From positions 559,501-623,500 of the forward strand of contig NZ_CP029831.1 of the NCBI RefSeq assembly GCF_003233655.1: 64,000 nucleotides of DNA. Reading direction: 5' to 3'. How positions within the stretch are numbered: the first letter of the stretch is position 1; each line of letters begins with the position of its first letter. Shown here piece after piece: positions 9,355 through 17,731 of this stretch. Both the position numbers and the translations under genes were made by a program. Under the pieces are notes generated by a model. The model was not told where the DNA came from and made no database searches. It saw nothing but the letters and a program-made list of their open reading frames with translations. Source of the DNA: Azospirillum ramasamyi. GTDB taxonomy: Bacteria > Pseudomonadota > Alphaproteobacteria > Azospirillales > Azospirillaceae.

Positions 9355-10572
9355 TCATCGCGGGCTTTGCGGTGAAAGGGCGGCTCGTCCGGCACCGGTC
9401 AGGATCATGTCGTTCTGCGGAGCATGGACGCGGGCGCAAAGCACGTCGCGATAGTGGCGCTCCAGCGGATTGTCGCGCGAAAGGCCGGGATTGCCGGTGA
9501 CCTCGATAGCCCGTGCCACCGCGTCGATGGCGTTGTTGGTCACCGTGTATTTCACCAGCAGGGCGTCGCTTTGCGAGGGCGGAGTGCCGCCGTCGAGCGC
9601 CGCCGACAGCGAACGCAGAAGGATGCGGTTGGTCAGCAGCAGCGCCTCGATCCCGCCCAGCGCCTCCTGCAGGCGGGGAACGGTCGCCAGCGAAGCCCCG
9701 CCGAGCCCGGTCGGCTTGCGGGCGTGCAGGAAGCCGATCAGCCAGTCGCGTGCGGCACGGGCGATACCGTCATAGACGCCACTGAACAGTGTGGACATCC
9801 AGGCGGTGGCGATCGCATCGGGGGCGGTCCAGCCGGCGGGCGGGCGCAGTTCGCCGGCATGGTCGTCGGGAACGAAGACGTCGTGGAACACCACCTCGTG
9901 GCTGCCGCTGGCCCGCATGCCGATGTGGTTCCAGCTTTCCCGCAACTCGATCCCCTGTTCGGCCAGGCCACCGCCGCGCGGAACCACCCAGGTGCCGACC
10001 AGCGGTTCCGGGTCGTCGGTGCGCGCCCAGACGCCGAGCCAGGACAGGGCGGGACTGCCGGTGGAGTAGATCTTGGTGCCCGAGATGCGCCAGCCGCCCG
10101 GTACCTTGCGCGCCGTCGTCGCCGGCAGGCCGCCGCGGTGGGGCGTGCCCAGCTCCGGCTCCACCCGCAGGATGTTGATCAGGGCACCGTCCGTCGCGGC
10201 GGAGCGGGCGATACGCTCACGCAGAGCCTCCGGCCAGGCGGACCCGCGCCAGAGCTGGCTGTGGATGACATACTGCAGCACCAGAACCAGCGCGGTGGAT
10301 GGCTCGCCGCGGGCGATGCCGTTCACCACGGCCAGGGCATCGCCCAGCCCGCCGCCCCTGCCGCCTGCGGATTCCGGCGTGACCAGCGCCGGAATTCCCA
10401 CCTCCGCCAGCCGCTCGAAATTCTCGAACGGGAAGCTGGCGGCGGCGTCATGCTCGTCGGCGCGCTGCGCGAACTCCGCCGACAGGGCCGCGATCAGCAA
10501 CGGGTCGACTGCCGGAGCAGTGCGGGACTCGCCAAAACTGGCGGCCGGAAAGGGCAGGTCGTCGAAGGGCAT
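9355..10572 (-). CDS. Acyl-CoA-dehydrogenase-like flavoprotein (SfnB/DszC-type)
   Basis: Predicted flavin-dependent oxidoreductase or monooxygenase, 405 residues, of the acyl-CoA dehydrogenase fold. The N-terminal helical domain, the central FAD-binding region (GWRISGTKIYSTGS) and the SHEVVFHDVFVP strand are typical of the SfnB/DszC branch found in sulfur acquisition. That branch uses FMN/FAD and O2 rather than acyl-CoA chemistry. It is last in a three-gene unit with an SsuD-like monooxygenase and a sulfonate-type binding protein, 28 bases after the latter. The substrate is unknown; sulfone, thioether or organosulfur oxidation is inferred from context. Confidence 0.8.
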   Translation of the reverse strand: MPFDDLPFPAASFGESRTAPAVDPLLIAALSAEFAQRADEHDAAASFPFENFERLAEVGIPALVTPESAGGRGGGLGDALAVVNGIARGEPSTALVLVLQYVIHSQLWRGSAWPEALRERIARSAATDGALINILRVEPELGTPHRGGLPATTARKVPGGWRISGTKIYSTGSPALSWLGVWARTDDPEPLVGTWVVPRGGGLAEQGIELRESWNHIGMRASGSHEVVFHDVFVPDDHAGELRPPAGWTAPDAIATAWMSTLFSGVYDGIARAARDWLIGFLHARKPTGLGGASLATVPRLQEALGGIEALLLTNRILLRSLSAALDGGTPPSQSDALLVKYTVTNNAIDAVARAIEVTGNPGLSRDNPLERHYRDVLCARVHAPQNDMILTGAGRAALSPQSPR

Positions 10573-10600
10573 GGCAGGCGGTTCCGCTACAGGTGTGGGA

Positions 10601-11605
10601 TCAGGCGAGGTCGACCGTGATGCGCCCGGCGAAGCGCTGGCTGTCGGTGGAGCGCTTTATGACCGACACGCTCTTCAGTTCGTCGGTGTAGAGCGCCAGC
10701 TGCTGGCGCAGCTCGTCGCCGATGGGGGTGACGTTGTGGGCGTGGCTGCGCAGCATCGCCTCCAACTCCTCCACCGGGAATTTCGGGGCGTAGGGGGCGT
10801 AGGCCGCAGCGGCGGCGCGCAGGTCGGCATAGGCGGCGTGCTGCGCCTCGATCAGCGCCGTGGTCAGCGCCTTTGCCGCCGGGCGGTTCTCGCGCAGCAG
10901 GCTGCCGCGCACGCCGACGAGGCAGCAGGTGCGGGTGGCGAACTCGCCGCAGACGTTGTTGGTGATCTCCGCCATCCGCGGATCCTTGGTGTGGCGCCAG
11001 ACCAGCGGATCGCCGTCGGCGATGGCGTGGATCTCGCCCTTCTCCACTGCCAGCCCCAGCAGGTCGGCGGGGAACTGGCGCCATTCGACGTCCTTGTTCG
11101 GGTCGATGCCGAATTTCGTCAGCACGACGGAGAAGAAGTTCTTCGACGGGCTGGCCATGTCGCTGACGCCGATGGTCTTGCCGGGCAGGTCCAGCACGGT
11201 CTTCACCCCGGCTTCCTTCGCCCCGAACAGCCGCATGCAGCCGCCATGCAAGCCGGCGGAGATCTTCACGTCGAAGCCCTGCTCCAGCGGCTTCAGCCAG
11301 CGCAGGGCCATGCCGACGCCGGCATCGGCCTTGCCGGTGGCGATGGCTTCCAGAAGCTGGTCGGTGGAACCGGTGAAGTTGATCAGCTCCACCTCCAGCC
11401 CGTGCTTCTTGAACAGGTCGAGCTGGAAGGCCAGCGGCACGGCGGAGAAGCAGACGGCTCCGGCGTTCCAGGACAGGCGCAACGGCTCGGCCGCCACCGC
11501 CCGCCGGCGCAGGACGAAGGGAGCGGCGAGGGTGACGGCGCCAGCGGCGATCAGGTCGCGGCGGGAAAGCGGGCGGGAAAGAGGAATAGCCGAATTCGCG
11601 GTCAT
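10601..11605 (-). CDS. ABC transporter substrate-binding protein, sulfonate/nitrate type
   Basis: Periplasmic binding protein of the SsuA/TauA/NMT1 family, 334 residues. A twin-arginine signal (LSRRDLIAAGA) suggests Tat export of a folded protein. Two lobes follow, with LLEAIATGKADAGVG and a LDLPGKTIGVSD block. No permease or ATPase is in this unit; it may share the SsuBC-type pair at 17.7-19.6 kb. It lies between the SsuD-like enzyme and the flavoprotein. Confidence 0.85.
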   Translation of the reverse strand: MTANSAIPLSRPLSRRDLIAAGAVTLAAPFVLRRRAVAAEPLRLSWNAGAVCFSAVPLAFQLDLFKKHGLEVELINFTGSTDQLLEAIATGKADAGVGMALRWLKPLEQGFDVKISAGLHGGCMRLFGAKEAGVKTVLDLPGKTIGVSDMASPSKNFFSVVLTKFGIDPNKDVEWRQFPADLLGLAVEKGEIHAIADGDPLVWRHTKDPRMAEITNNVCGEFATRTCCLVGVRGSLLRENRPAAKALTTALIEAQHAAYADLRAAAAAYAPYAPKFPVEELEAMLRSHAHNVTPIGDELRQQLALYTDELKSVSVIKRSTDSQRFAGRITVDLA

Positions 11606-11668
11606 TGTTTGTGGGCTTTCGCGAAGGGTGGGGAGGCGGGGAGGGGCGGTTTTTGGAACGGCGCGCCG

Positions 11669-12793
11669 TCACTCCGCCGCGACGGCCCGGGCGCGCCGGC
11701 GCTCGGCCAGCAGCTGATGGACGCGCGGCAGAAGATCCCGGCCATAGGCGATGGCATCGGGCAGCGGATCGAAGCCGCGGATCAGGAAGGTGGTGACGCC
11801 GAGGTCGTAATAATCCAGCAGCGCGTCGGCGACCTGATCGGGCGTGCCGACCAGAGAGGTGGAGTTGCCCTTGGCCCCGGTCAGGGCGGCGATGGCGGTC
11901 CACAGGCGCTTGTCGTGGCGGTGCCCCTTGTCGGCGATGGCCAGCAGGCGGCGGGCGCCCTCGTTGTTCGGCAACCCGCCACGGCTGAATCCGGTCTTCT
12001 CCAGCAGCGCCTTGGCCTTCTCGTAGATGGCCTCGGCCTTGGCCCAGGCGGCGTCCTCGGTGTCGGCCAGGATCGGGCGCAGCGACAGGCTGAAGGCCGG
12101 CTGCGGACGGCCGGCCTTGGCGACGGCGGCACGCACGCGGGCCAGCAGCTCCCGCACCTGATCCTGGGTTTCGCCCCACACCGCATAGGTGTCGGCATGG
12201 CGCCCGGCGACCTCGACGGCCGCCGAGGAGGCGCCGGCGATCCACACCGGGATGCCGGACGGGTTGTAGGGCTTCACTTGCGAGAAGGCGTTTTCGACCT
12301 GATAGAAGCGGCCCCGGTAGTCGAAGGGCTTGTCGCTGGTCCATTCGGCGCGGACGATGTCGAGGAATTCCGACGTGCGGGCATAGCGCTCGTCCTTGTC
12401 GTCCACCGTGTTGCCGTCGCGGGCAAGCTCGCCGCGCTCGGCGCCGGTGATGACGTTGATGGCGACGCGGCCGCGGCTGAGCTGGTCGAGGGTCGCCAGT
12501 TGGCGGGCCAGGATCGTCGGCGCCTGGAATCCGGGCCGGTGGGCGATCAGCACGCCCAGCCGGTCGGTGACGCCGGTGATGTGCTGGCTGACCTGCAGGC
12601 TGTCGGGTGCGTCGGCGTGGAAGGCCTGGAGCACCGAATCGAAGCCGCCCAGCTCATGCGCCTTGGCGACCGTCTCGATATAGTCGCGGTCCACCACCGG
12701 ACCCTGGCGCGGGATGATCTCCGACGAATTGTGGTTGCCGACGAAGCCGACGAAGCGGATCGGGTGGGATGGCGGGGTATGGGCAGCGGTCAT
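11669..12793 (-). CDS. ssuD: Alkanesulfonate monooxygenase-like LLM flavin oxidoreductase
   Basis: FMNH2-dependent monooxygenase of the bacterial luciferase superfamily, 374 residues, close to SsuD length (about 380). SsuD-like motifs include VLIAHRPGFQAPT, LDQLSRGRVAINVITG and WIAGASSAAVEVAG. Such enzymes cleave sulfonates to an aldehyde and sulfite. No NADPH:FMN reductase (SsuE) accompanies it here. It is the first gene of its unit, with an AT-rich promoter region and an inverted repeat upstream. The exact substrate range is not visible from sequence. Confidence 0.85.
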   Translation of the reverse strand: MTAAHTPPSHPIRFVGFVGNHNSSEIIPRQGPVVDRDYIETVAKAHELGGFDSVLQAFHADAPDSLQVSQHITGVTDRLGVLIAHRPGFQAPTILARQLATLDQLSRGRVAINVITGAERGELARDGNTVDDKDERYARTSEFLDIVRAEWTSDKPFDYRGRFYQVENAFSQVKPYNPSGIPVWIAGASSAAVEVAGRHADTYAVWGETQDQVRELLARVRAAVAKAGRPQPAFSLSLRPILADTEDAAWAKAEAIYEKAKALLEKTGFSRGGLPNNEGARRLLAIADKGHRHDKRLWTAIAALTGAKGNSTSLVGTPDQVADALLDYYDLGVTTFLIRGFDPLPDAIAYGRDLLPRVHQLLAERRRARAVAAE

Positions 12794-12916
12794 GACGATG
12801 GTCCCCTTTTCACGGCTGGCGAAGGTGCAGGGCGGTGCCGGCCGACACGCCGATGGCTGTCTTGGAGCTTCCGAGGCCGGTCGATTGTTTGCAGTGGATA
12901 CGGGAGAAATCTTATC

Positions 12917-12933
12917 CCTATTGCGTGAATAGG
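12917..12933. promoter_or_regulatory. Inverted repeat CCTAT-N7-ATAGG upstream of ssuD unit
   Basis: It lies about 124 bases upstream of the SsuD-like start in a clearly AT-rich stretch (12890-12990). A near-identical element with an N6 spacer lies about 106 bases upstream of the other sulfur unit, at 20769. Both are followed by an A-rich tract on the plus strand. It may be the operator of a shared sulfur-starvation regulator; inference only. Confidence 0.45.
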
Positions 12934-12990
12934 AAAAATAAAAACACCGAGAAAACTGTTGAGAAAAACTTAAGTAACAGTAATTTTTAG

Positions 12991-13394
12991 TTAAATTTGT
13001 GCGCCCAGCTCACGCAGGGCTTCGCCCATTGATTCCGTCAGGGGTCCATGCAGCCGGTCGACCGCCGCCCACAGGGCGGACAGGCTGTGGCTGGTGAAGG
13101 TGATGCGCCCTGGGCGTCCGACGCCCGGCCCCGGGCGGCCGACAGCGCCTCGTCGTTCAGGGCGACGATGCGGCGGGCATAGCCGAGCAGCAGGTGGCCG
13201 GCTTCGGTCGGCGCCACCGTCCGCCCGGCCTTGCGGAACAGCGGCTGTCCGACCTGCTCCTCCAGTTTCTTCATTCGCAGGCTGATGGCCGACTGGGTCC
13301 GTCCCAGCCGTTCGGCGGCGCGGGCGAAGCTGCCATGCTCCATGGCGATCACCAGCGCCCGCAGCACGTCCATGTCGAGGTTGATGGGGAGCAT
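12991..13394 (-). pseudogene. LysR-family regulator remnant
   Basis: The reading opens with a full LysR N-terminal helix-turn-helix (MDVLRALVIAMEHGSFARAAERLG, linker through LGYARRIVALNDEAL). It then breaks at about 13095-13130: the frame runs on to 13038 as non-homologous sequence. A typical LysR C-terminal helix (LWAAVDRLHGPLTESMG) is found in another frame ending at 12991. The whole effector-binding domain, about 170 residues, is missing, so an internal deletion plus frameshift destroyed the gene. Its position suggests it once controlled the sulfonate genes around it, in the manner of CysB/SsuR-type regulators. A DNA-binding fragment might still be made. Confidence 0.8.
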
Positions 13395-13418
13395 CGCCGC
13401 CTCGCCGCCTCCCTGCCG

Positions 13419-14396
13419 TCAGGCCGGAAGCGCGCTGTTGAAGCCGGGAGCGAAGTTTTCCCCCGTGTCCGGCCGTTTGGGGATATTGCCGAACTCCCGC
13501 CGAATATCGGTCTTTGTCCGTCGCCGGTCCGCCGGCACCGCGATCTGGGTACGGTGCATGCGGCGGCGCTGGTCGTCGGGGAAGGGATCGCGGCGGTGCA
13601 TGGTCCAGCGGTTGTCCCACATCACCAGATCGCCCATCCGCCAACGGTGGTGCCAGGCAAGCTCCGTCCGCACCGCCGCGGCCCAGATCTCGTCGAGCAG
13701 GGCCTCGCTTTCCGCGACGGACAGGCCGGGGATATGGGCATGGGGACGGCGACCCAGCAGCAGCGCCTTGGCCCCGGTCACGGGGTGGGTGATGACCAGC
13801 GGATGCACCGTGCCGGGCGAGGTGGCGACATCGGCCGGCGCGGCGAAGCCCTGGCGCAGATAGCCGCCGCTGTTGGTCGTGCTGTCATGCTTGATCGACA
13901 GCCCCTCCACCCGCCGTTTCAGCGCGTCGGGCAGGGCGTCATAGGCGGCGAACATGCTGAGGAAGCCGGTGTCGCCACCCTCGGCCGGCACCTCCAGCGC
14001 ATAGAGGCTGCTGGCGTAGGGCGGCGTCTCCAGATAGGTCATGTCGGCGTGCCACACCGACTCTCCCGCCCCCAACGCGCCGATGGGCCGGCCGTTCTCC
14101 GTGATGTTGGAGATGACGTAGACCTCCTCGTAACCCGGCGCGTGCAGCCGTCCGTTCTCGGTGATCGGCGCCTTGTCGAGCGGGCCGAAATGAGCGGAGA
14201 CGCGGACGAGGTCGGCGTCCGACAGGGTCTGGTCGCGGAACACCAGCACCAGATGGCGGTCCAGTGCGTCGGCCAGCGCCGATGCGGTGTCGGGGCCGAG
14301 CGGCTGCGACAGGTCGAGGCCGTGGATCTCGGCGCCGAGCGTGGGCGAGACCGGGTGGGCGGTGAAGTCGGTCTGAGAAGTAATTGTCTTGGACAT
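13419..14396 (-). CDS. TauD/TfdA-family Fe(II)/2-oxoglutarate dioxygenase
   Basis: Alpha-ketoglutarate-dependent dioxygenase, 325 residues. The facial triad is visible as H116-x-D118 (VWHADMTY) and H267 (NRWTMHRRD), with conserved Arg residues just beyond (RRRMHRTQ) that bind 2-oxoglutarate. Family members hydroxylate the carbon next to sulfur in sulfonates or sulfate esters, releasing sulfite or sulfate and an aldehyde. It is the last intact gene of a minus-strand sulfur unit, nine bases after a binding protein. Taurine itself is an unlikely main substrate because a separate taurine set lies at 22-28 kb. Confidence 0.87.
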   Translation of the reverse strand: MSKTITSQTDFTAHPVSPTLGAEIHGLDLSQPLGPDTASALADALDRHLVLVFRDQTLSDADLVRVSAHFGPLDKAPITENGRLHAPGYEEVYVISNITENGRPIGALGAGESVWHADMTYLETPPYASSLYALEVPAEGGDTGFLSMFAAYDALPDALKRRVEGLSIKHDSTTNSGGYLRQGFAAPADVATSPGTVHPLVITHPVTGAKALLLGRRPHAHIPGLSVAESEALLDEIWAAAVRTELAWHHRWRMGDLVMWDNRWTMHRRDPFPDDQRRRMHRTQIAVPADRRRTKTDIRREFGNIPKRPDTGENFAPGFNSALPA

Positions 14397-14405
14397 GATG
14401 GGGCC

Positions 14406-15440
14406 TCAGCTGCCGGCGCGGTCGTGGATGCCGGCGAAGAACAGGTCGCGCCAGTCCGCCGGCCGGTTGCGGAGGGAGCCGATGCGCGCCATGAAGTCGG
14501 TGAAGGTGCCGATGCCGCGCGGGGCGAGATCGTAGGAGATTTCGGGATGCGCGATCATCGCCGCCACCTCCTCCACGCCCAGCTTGGAGTTCTCGATGCG
14601 GATGTAGGCGCGGGCCGCTTCCTGCGGGTCGGCCTTGATCTGCGCCACCGCCTCCTCCAACGCCGCCAGCACCGCCTTGGTCAGTTTCGGGTTGGCATCG
14701 TGGAAGGCGGTGGAGGTCCACAGCGCGCTGAAGGAGGCCGGGCCGCCCAGCACGTCGTAGCTGCTCAGCACCTTGTGGATCCTCGGATCGCGCAGCTGCT
14801 GGTCCTGGAAGGGCGGGCTGGTGAAGTGCGCCGTGATTTCCGTCCTGCCGGACAGCAGGGCGGCGGTGCCGTCGGGATGGGCCAGCGAAACGGTCTGGGG
14901 GTCGAGCTTCGCATGCTGGCCGGGGCCGAAGGCCTGCTCCGCCGCGATCTGCAGCACGATCGCCTGATAGGAGGCGCGGACCGACGGGACGACGATGCGG
15001 TCCTTCGCGGTGAAGTCCTTCAGGCTCTTCACGTCGGCGCGGTTCGTGTTGAGGTAGGCCGGCTGGGCGTTCAGCGCCGCCAGGCCGCGCAGGTTGGCGT
15101 TCCCCTTCGTCTTGTCCCAGGCGATGATGAAGGCCGGAACCCCCGCCGCGCCGAAATCGGCGTTGCCGGACAGGGTGGCCTCGGTGATCGTCGTCGGATT
15201 GCCGAGCGGGGTGTAGCTGGCCTTCACCTCGCCAAGACCGGCGGCGCGCGCCTGCTTTTCCACCAGCCCCTTGTCCTGCATGACATAGAGCGGCAGATAG
15301 CCGAGGCCGAGGTTGCGGGCGAAGCGCACCTCCGTCGCCTCCGCTTGCGCCGGTGCCGGCGTCAGGCCGGCGATTCCGGTGGCGAGGAGCAGCGCGGTGC
15401 CCAGCAGGCTCCGGCGCAGGATGGATACGGGCTTGGTCAT
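14406..15440 (-). CDS. ABC transporter substrate-binding protein, aliphatic sulfonate type (SsuA-like)
   Basis: Periplasmic binding protein, 344 residues, with a signal peptide ending near GLTPAPAQAEA. The mature part shows the SsuA/NMT1 fold: VRFARNLGLGYLPLYVMQDKG and ATLSGNADFGAAG. I chose the ATG at 15440 (MTKPVS) over an upstream in-frame ATG at 15461, because GGTGAG lies seven bases before it and the signal peptide then begins directly. It probably serves the permease and ATPase of the same operon. Confidence 0.86.
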   Translation of the reverse strand: MTKPVSILRRSLLGTALLLATGIAGLTPAPAQAEATEVRFARNLGLGYLPLYVMQDKGLVEKQARAAGLGEVKASYTPLGNPTTITEATLSGNADFGAAGVPAFIIAWDKTKGNANLRGLAALNAQPAYLNTNRADVKSLKDFTAKDRIVVPSVRASYQAIVLQIAAEQAFGPGQHAKLDPQTVSLAHPDGTAALLSGRTEITAHFTSPPFQDQQLRDPRIHKVLSSYDVLGGPASFSALWTSTAFHDANPKLTKAVLAALEEAVAQIKADPQEAARAYIRIENSKLGVEEVAAMIAHPEISYDLAPRGIGTFTDFMARIGSLRNRPADWRDLFFAGIHDRAGS

Positions 15441-15460
15441 GATGGGTCTCACCGGGTGCA

Positions 15461-17065
15461 TCAGATGACGTGGAAGTTGTGGGCGCCGTCGCGCTTCAGC
15501 TGATCGACCAGTTCAAGCTCCCAGTCGATGTAGGCCTGCATGGCGGCGGCGCTGTTGTCGGTGCCCTCGTAGGGGCGCTTGTAGACGTCGTCGGGCTCAC
15601 CCCCCAGCCGGCCGGGGTCGGTGCTGAGCGGCAGCCCGGCGGCGACCCAGCCCCTGGTGCCGCCCTCCAGCAGCGGCGGGCGCTGGCCAGCGGGGAAGTC
15701 CGCGACGGCGTATCGGGTCAGCGTGCCGTCGCCGCAGGTCAGCACCGGCCGGACGCCGGAAGGCAGGCGGGCGATGGTCTCGGCCAGCCGGGCGCGGGTG
15801 GAGAAATAGGCGCCGGGAATGTGGCCGGCGCGGTAGCGCGGGCTGCGGGTGATGTCGATCACCGCCGCCTCGCCATTCTCCAGCAGGGCCAGCAGGGCGC
15901 GCGGCGCGATCGTCTCCGCCCCCACATCCGGCTCCGGCGGCAGGCGGCGGCGGTCCGCGCCCGCCTCGCTGCCGAGCGCGGAGACGTCACCCTCCAGCAC
16001 ATGCACCTCCCAGCCGAGCTGGGCGAGCCAGGAGGCGGTCATGTCGGCGCGCGGACCGCCGCCCCCGGCCGGATCGTCGGTCAGGACGATGCGGGCGCCG
16101 CGCACCGCCACATGCTCGTCGGTCGCCTGGACCAGCTGGCCGCCGGCGGCATGGCGGAAGCCCGGCAAATGTCCCGCCTCATATTCCTCCGGCGTGCGCA
16201 CGTCGAAGAGGTGGAGCGTGCGGCGCTCGTCGCCGCGGAAGCGGTCGAGCGTCTTCGCATCGATCCGGCCGACACCGGCCCGGTCGGCCACCGCGCGGGC
16301 CGCCCGGCGGCCGGCGGAGTCACCCTCGGCCGACACCTCAGGGAAACGGTCCTCCCGTCCGCTGTCCAGCGTCAGCCCGGCCAGGGTCCAGCCGATGGTG
16401 CCGTTGCGCAGGGCGGCGACCCGGTTGGGGATCCCGGCATTCACCAGGGATTGGGTTCCGATGATCGACCGCGTGCGGCCGGCGCAGTTGACCACCACCA
16501 GCGTGCTCGGGTCGGGGGCGATGTCGTGGACCCGCTTTACCAGCTCCGCCCCCGGCACGCTGATGCCGCCGGGGATCGACATGGTGCGGTATTCCTCGAA
16601 ACGGCGGGCGTCGAGGATGACCAGATCGGCCTTGGCGTCGATCAGCGCCTTGACCCCCGCCGCCGGCAGCGAGGGGGTGCGGCGATGGTGTTCGACCCAT
16701 TCGCCGAAGGCTTTGCTCGGCACGTTCACGTCCCGGTAAACCTCGAACCCGGCGGCGATCCAGCCGGCCAGCCCGCCTTCCAGCAGCGTCACGTCGCCGT
16801 ATCCCAGCGCCCGGAGCCGGCGGGCGGCGGGTTCGGCATAGCCCTCGCCATCGTCGTAGACGGTGATCGGCACGCCGTGCCGCGGCAGCAGGTCGTAGGC
16901 CAGCAGTTCCATCCGGCTGAACGGGACGGAGACGGCGAACAGCGGATGGGCCAGCGAGTAGGGGCCTTCCTCCCGCACGTCGAGCAGGGCGACCTCGTCG
17001 CGCCCGATCCAGGCGCGGCGGATGTCGGCGGGTTTGCGGATGGCGAAGGGGGCGGCTGCGGTCAT
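15461..17065 (-). CDS. Four-domain rhodanese (sulfurtransferase), two domains inactive
   Basis: Cytoplasmic sulfurtransferase-type protein, 534 residues, with four tandem rhodanese domains of about 110-130 residues. The sulfur-carrying Cys is present in domain 2 (C194 in VVVNCAGRTRS) and domain 4 (C444 in VLTCGDGTLT). Domains 1 and 3 have Asp at that place (VYDDGEG and LTDDPAGG), so they are probably structural. Rhodaneses move sulfane sulfur, for example from persulfides or thiosulfate to thiols. It follows the thiol dioxygenase gene after 15 bases, suggesting the two act on the same thiol or persulfide pool. Confidence 0.88.
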   Translation of the reverse strand: MTAAAPFAIRKPADIRRAWIGRDEVALLDVREEGPYSLAHPLFAVSVPFSRMELLAYDLLPRHGVPITVYDDGEGYAEPAARRLRALGYGDVTLLEGGLAGWIAAGFEVYRDVNVPSKAFGEWVEHHRRTPSLPAAGVKALIDAKADLVILDARRFEEYRTMSIPGGISVPGAELVKRVHDIAPDPSTLVVVNCAGRTRSIIGTQSLVNAGIPNRVAALRNGTIGWTLAGLTLDSGREDRFPEVSAEGDSAGRRAARAVADRAGVGRIDAKTLDRFRGDERRTLHLFDVRTPEEYEAGHLPGFRHAAGGQLVQATDEHVAVRGARIVLTDDPAGGGGPRADMTASWLAQLGWEVHVLEGDVSALGSEAGADRRRLPPEPDVGAETIAPRALLALLENGEAAVIDITRSPRYRAGHIPGAYFSTRARLAETIARLPSGVRPVLTCGDGTLTRYAVADFPAGQRPPLLEGGTRGWVAAGLPLSTDPGRLGGEPDDVYKRPYEGTDNSAAAMQAYIDWELELVDQLKRDGAHNFHVI

Positions 17066-17080
17066 GGTGTCTGGTGATCC

Positions 17081-17719
17081 TCAGGCGGCGTGGTGGACGG
17101 GCTGCGAACGGTCCCACAGGTTGGGCAGGGCAGCGTTGGCATAGCCGGAGATGAAGGGCTTGCGCCGGCCGGTCAGCGGGTCGAACATCGAGCGCCGGAT
17201 GGCGCCGATGTTGCCGCCATAGACGTGGATGCTGATGGATGGCCGGTCGGCCAGCGCATTGGCGATGGCGTGGACATCGCCGATGCGGGGCGACACGGCC
17301 TCGACCGAACCCGTGTTCAGGATTTCGGGCGGATGGGCCAGGAGCGGGCCCTCCTGCGGCTGGAGGTCGTATCGTTGCGAGCGCTCCGCCCCGCGCAGAA
17401 CGCCGACGAGGCCCCAGACGGTGTGGTCGTGGATCGGCGTCCGCTGCCCCGGCCCCCAGACGAAGCTGACGACGGAGAAGCGCTCATACGGGTCGCAATG
17501 CAGCAGATACTGGCGGTAATGCACCGGATCGGGCCGGGCATAGGCATCGGGCAGCCAGTCGTCGACGGCGATCAGGCCGGCCAGCAGGCCGCGGCCGGCA
17601 TCGAGCACCGCCGCCTCGTCGTCGCCGTGCCGTTCCACCAGCCGGGTGAGATCGGCGATGAATCCGCGCAGGCGGGGCAGGTTGGGGGCGGCTGTTTCGG
17701 TTGAGAGGCTGTCGGGCAT
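17081..17719 (-). CDS. 3-mercaptopropionate dioxygenase-type thiol dioxygenase (cysteine dioxygenase family)
   Basis: Non-heme iron cupin, 212 residues, that adds O2 to a thiol to give a sulfinate. The two-His motif is H97-D-H99 in WGPGQRTPIHDHTVWG and the third ligand is probably H150 (GDVHAIAN). The S163-x-H165-x-Y167 triad (SISIHVYGG) matches that of thiol dioxygenases. The Cys that forms the Cys-Tyr crosslink in mammalian cysteine dioxygenase is replaced by Gly (VWGLVG). YRQYLLH resembles the bacterial Gln-type group, whose best-studied member (Azotobacter) prefers 3-mercaptopropionate. Cysteine remains a possible substrate. Its neighbours are a rhodanese and an ABC ATPase. Confidence 0.85.
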   Translation of the reverse strand: MPDSLSTETAAPNLPRLRGFIADLTRLVERHGDDEAAVLDAGRGLLAGLIAVDDWLPDAYARPDPVHYRQYLLHCDPYERFSVVSFVWGPGQRTPIHDHTVWGLVGVLRGAERSQRYDLQPQEGPLLAHPPEILNTGSVEAVSPRIGDVHAIANALADRPSISIHVYGGNIGAIRRSMFDPLTGRRKPFISGYANAALPNLWDRSQPVHHAA

Positions 17720-17731
17720 GATCGGGAATCC

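Noticed and set aside
9355..10572. 3-sulfinopropionyl-CoA desulfinase as the last enzyme of the C3 pathway
   Set aside because: The fold matches acyl-CoA dehydrogenases, but the sequence blocks are closer to the SfnB/DszC monooxygenase group and no CoA ligase is nearby; not enough to make the claim.
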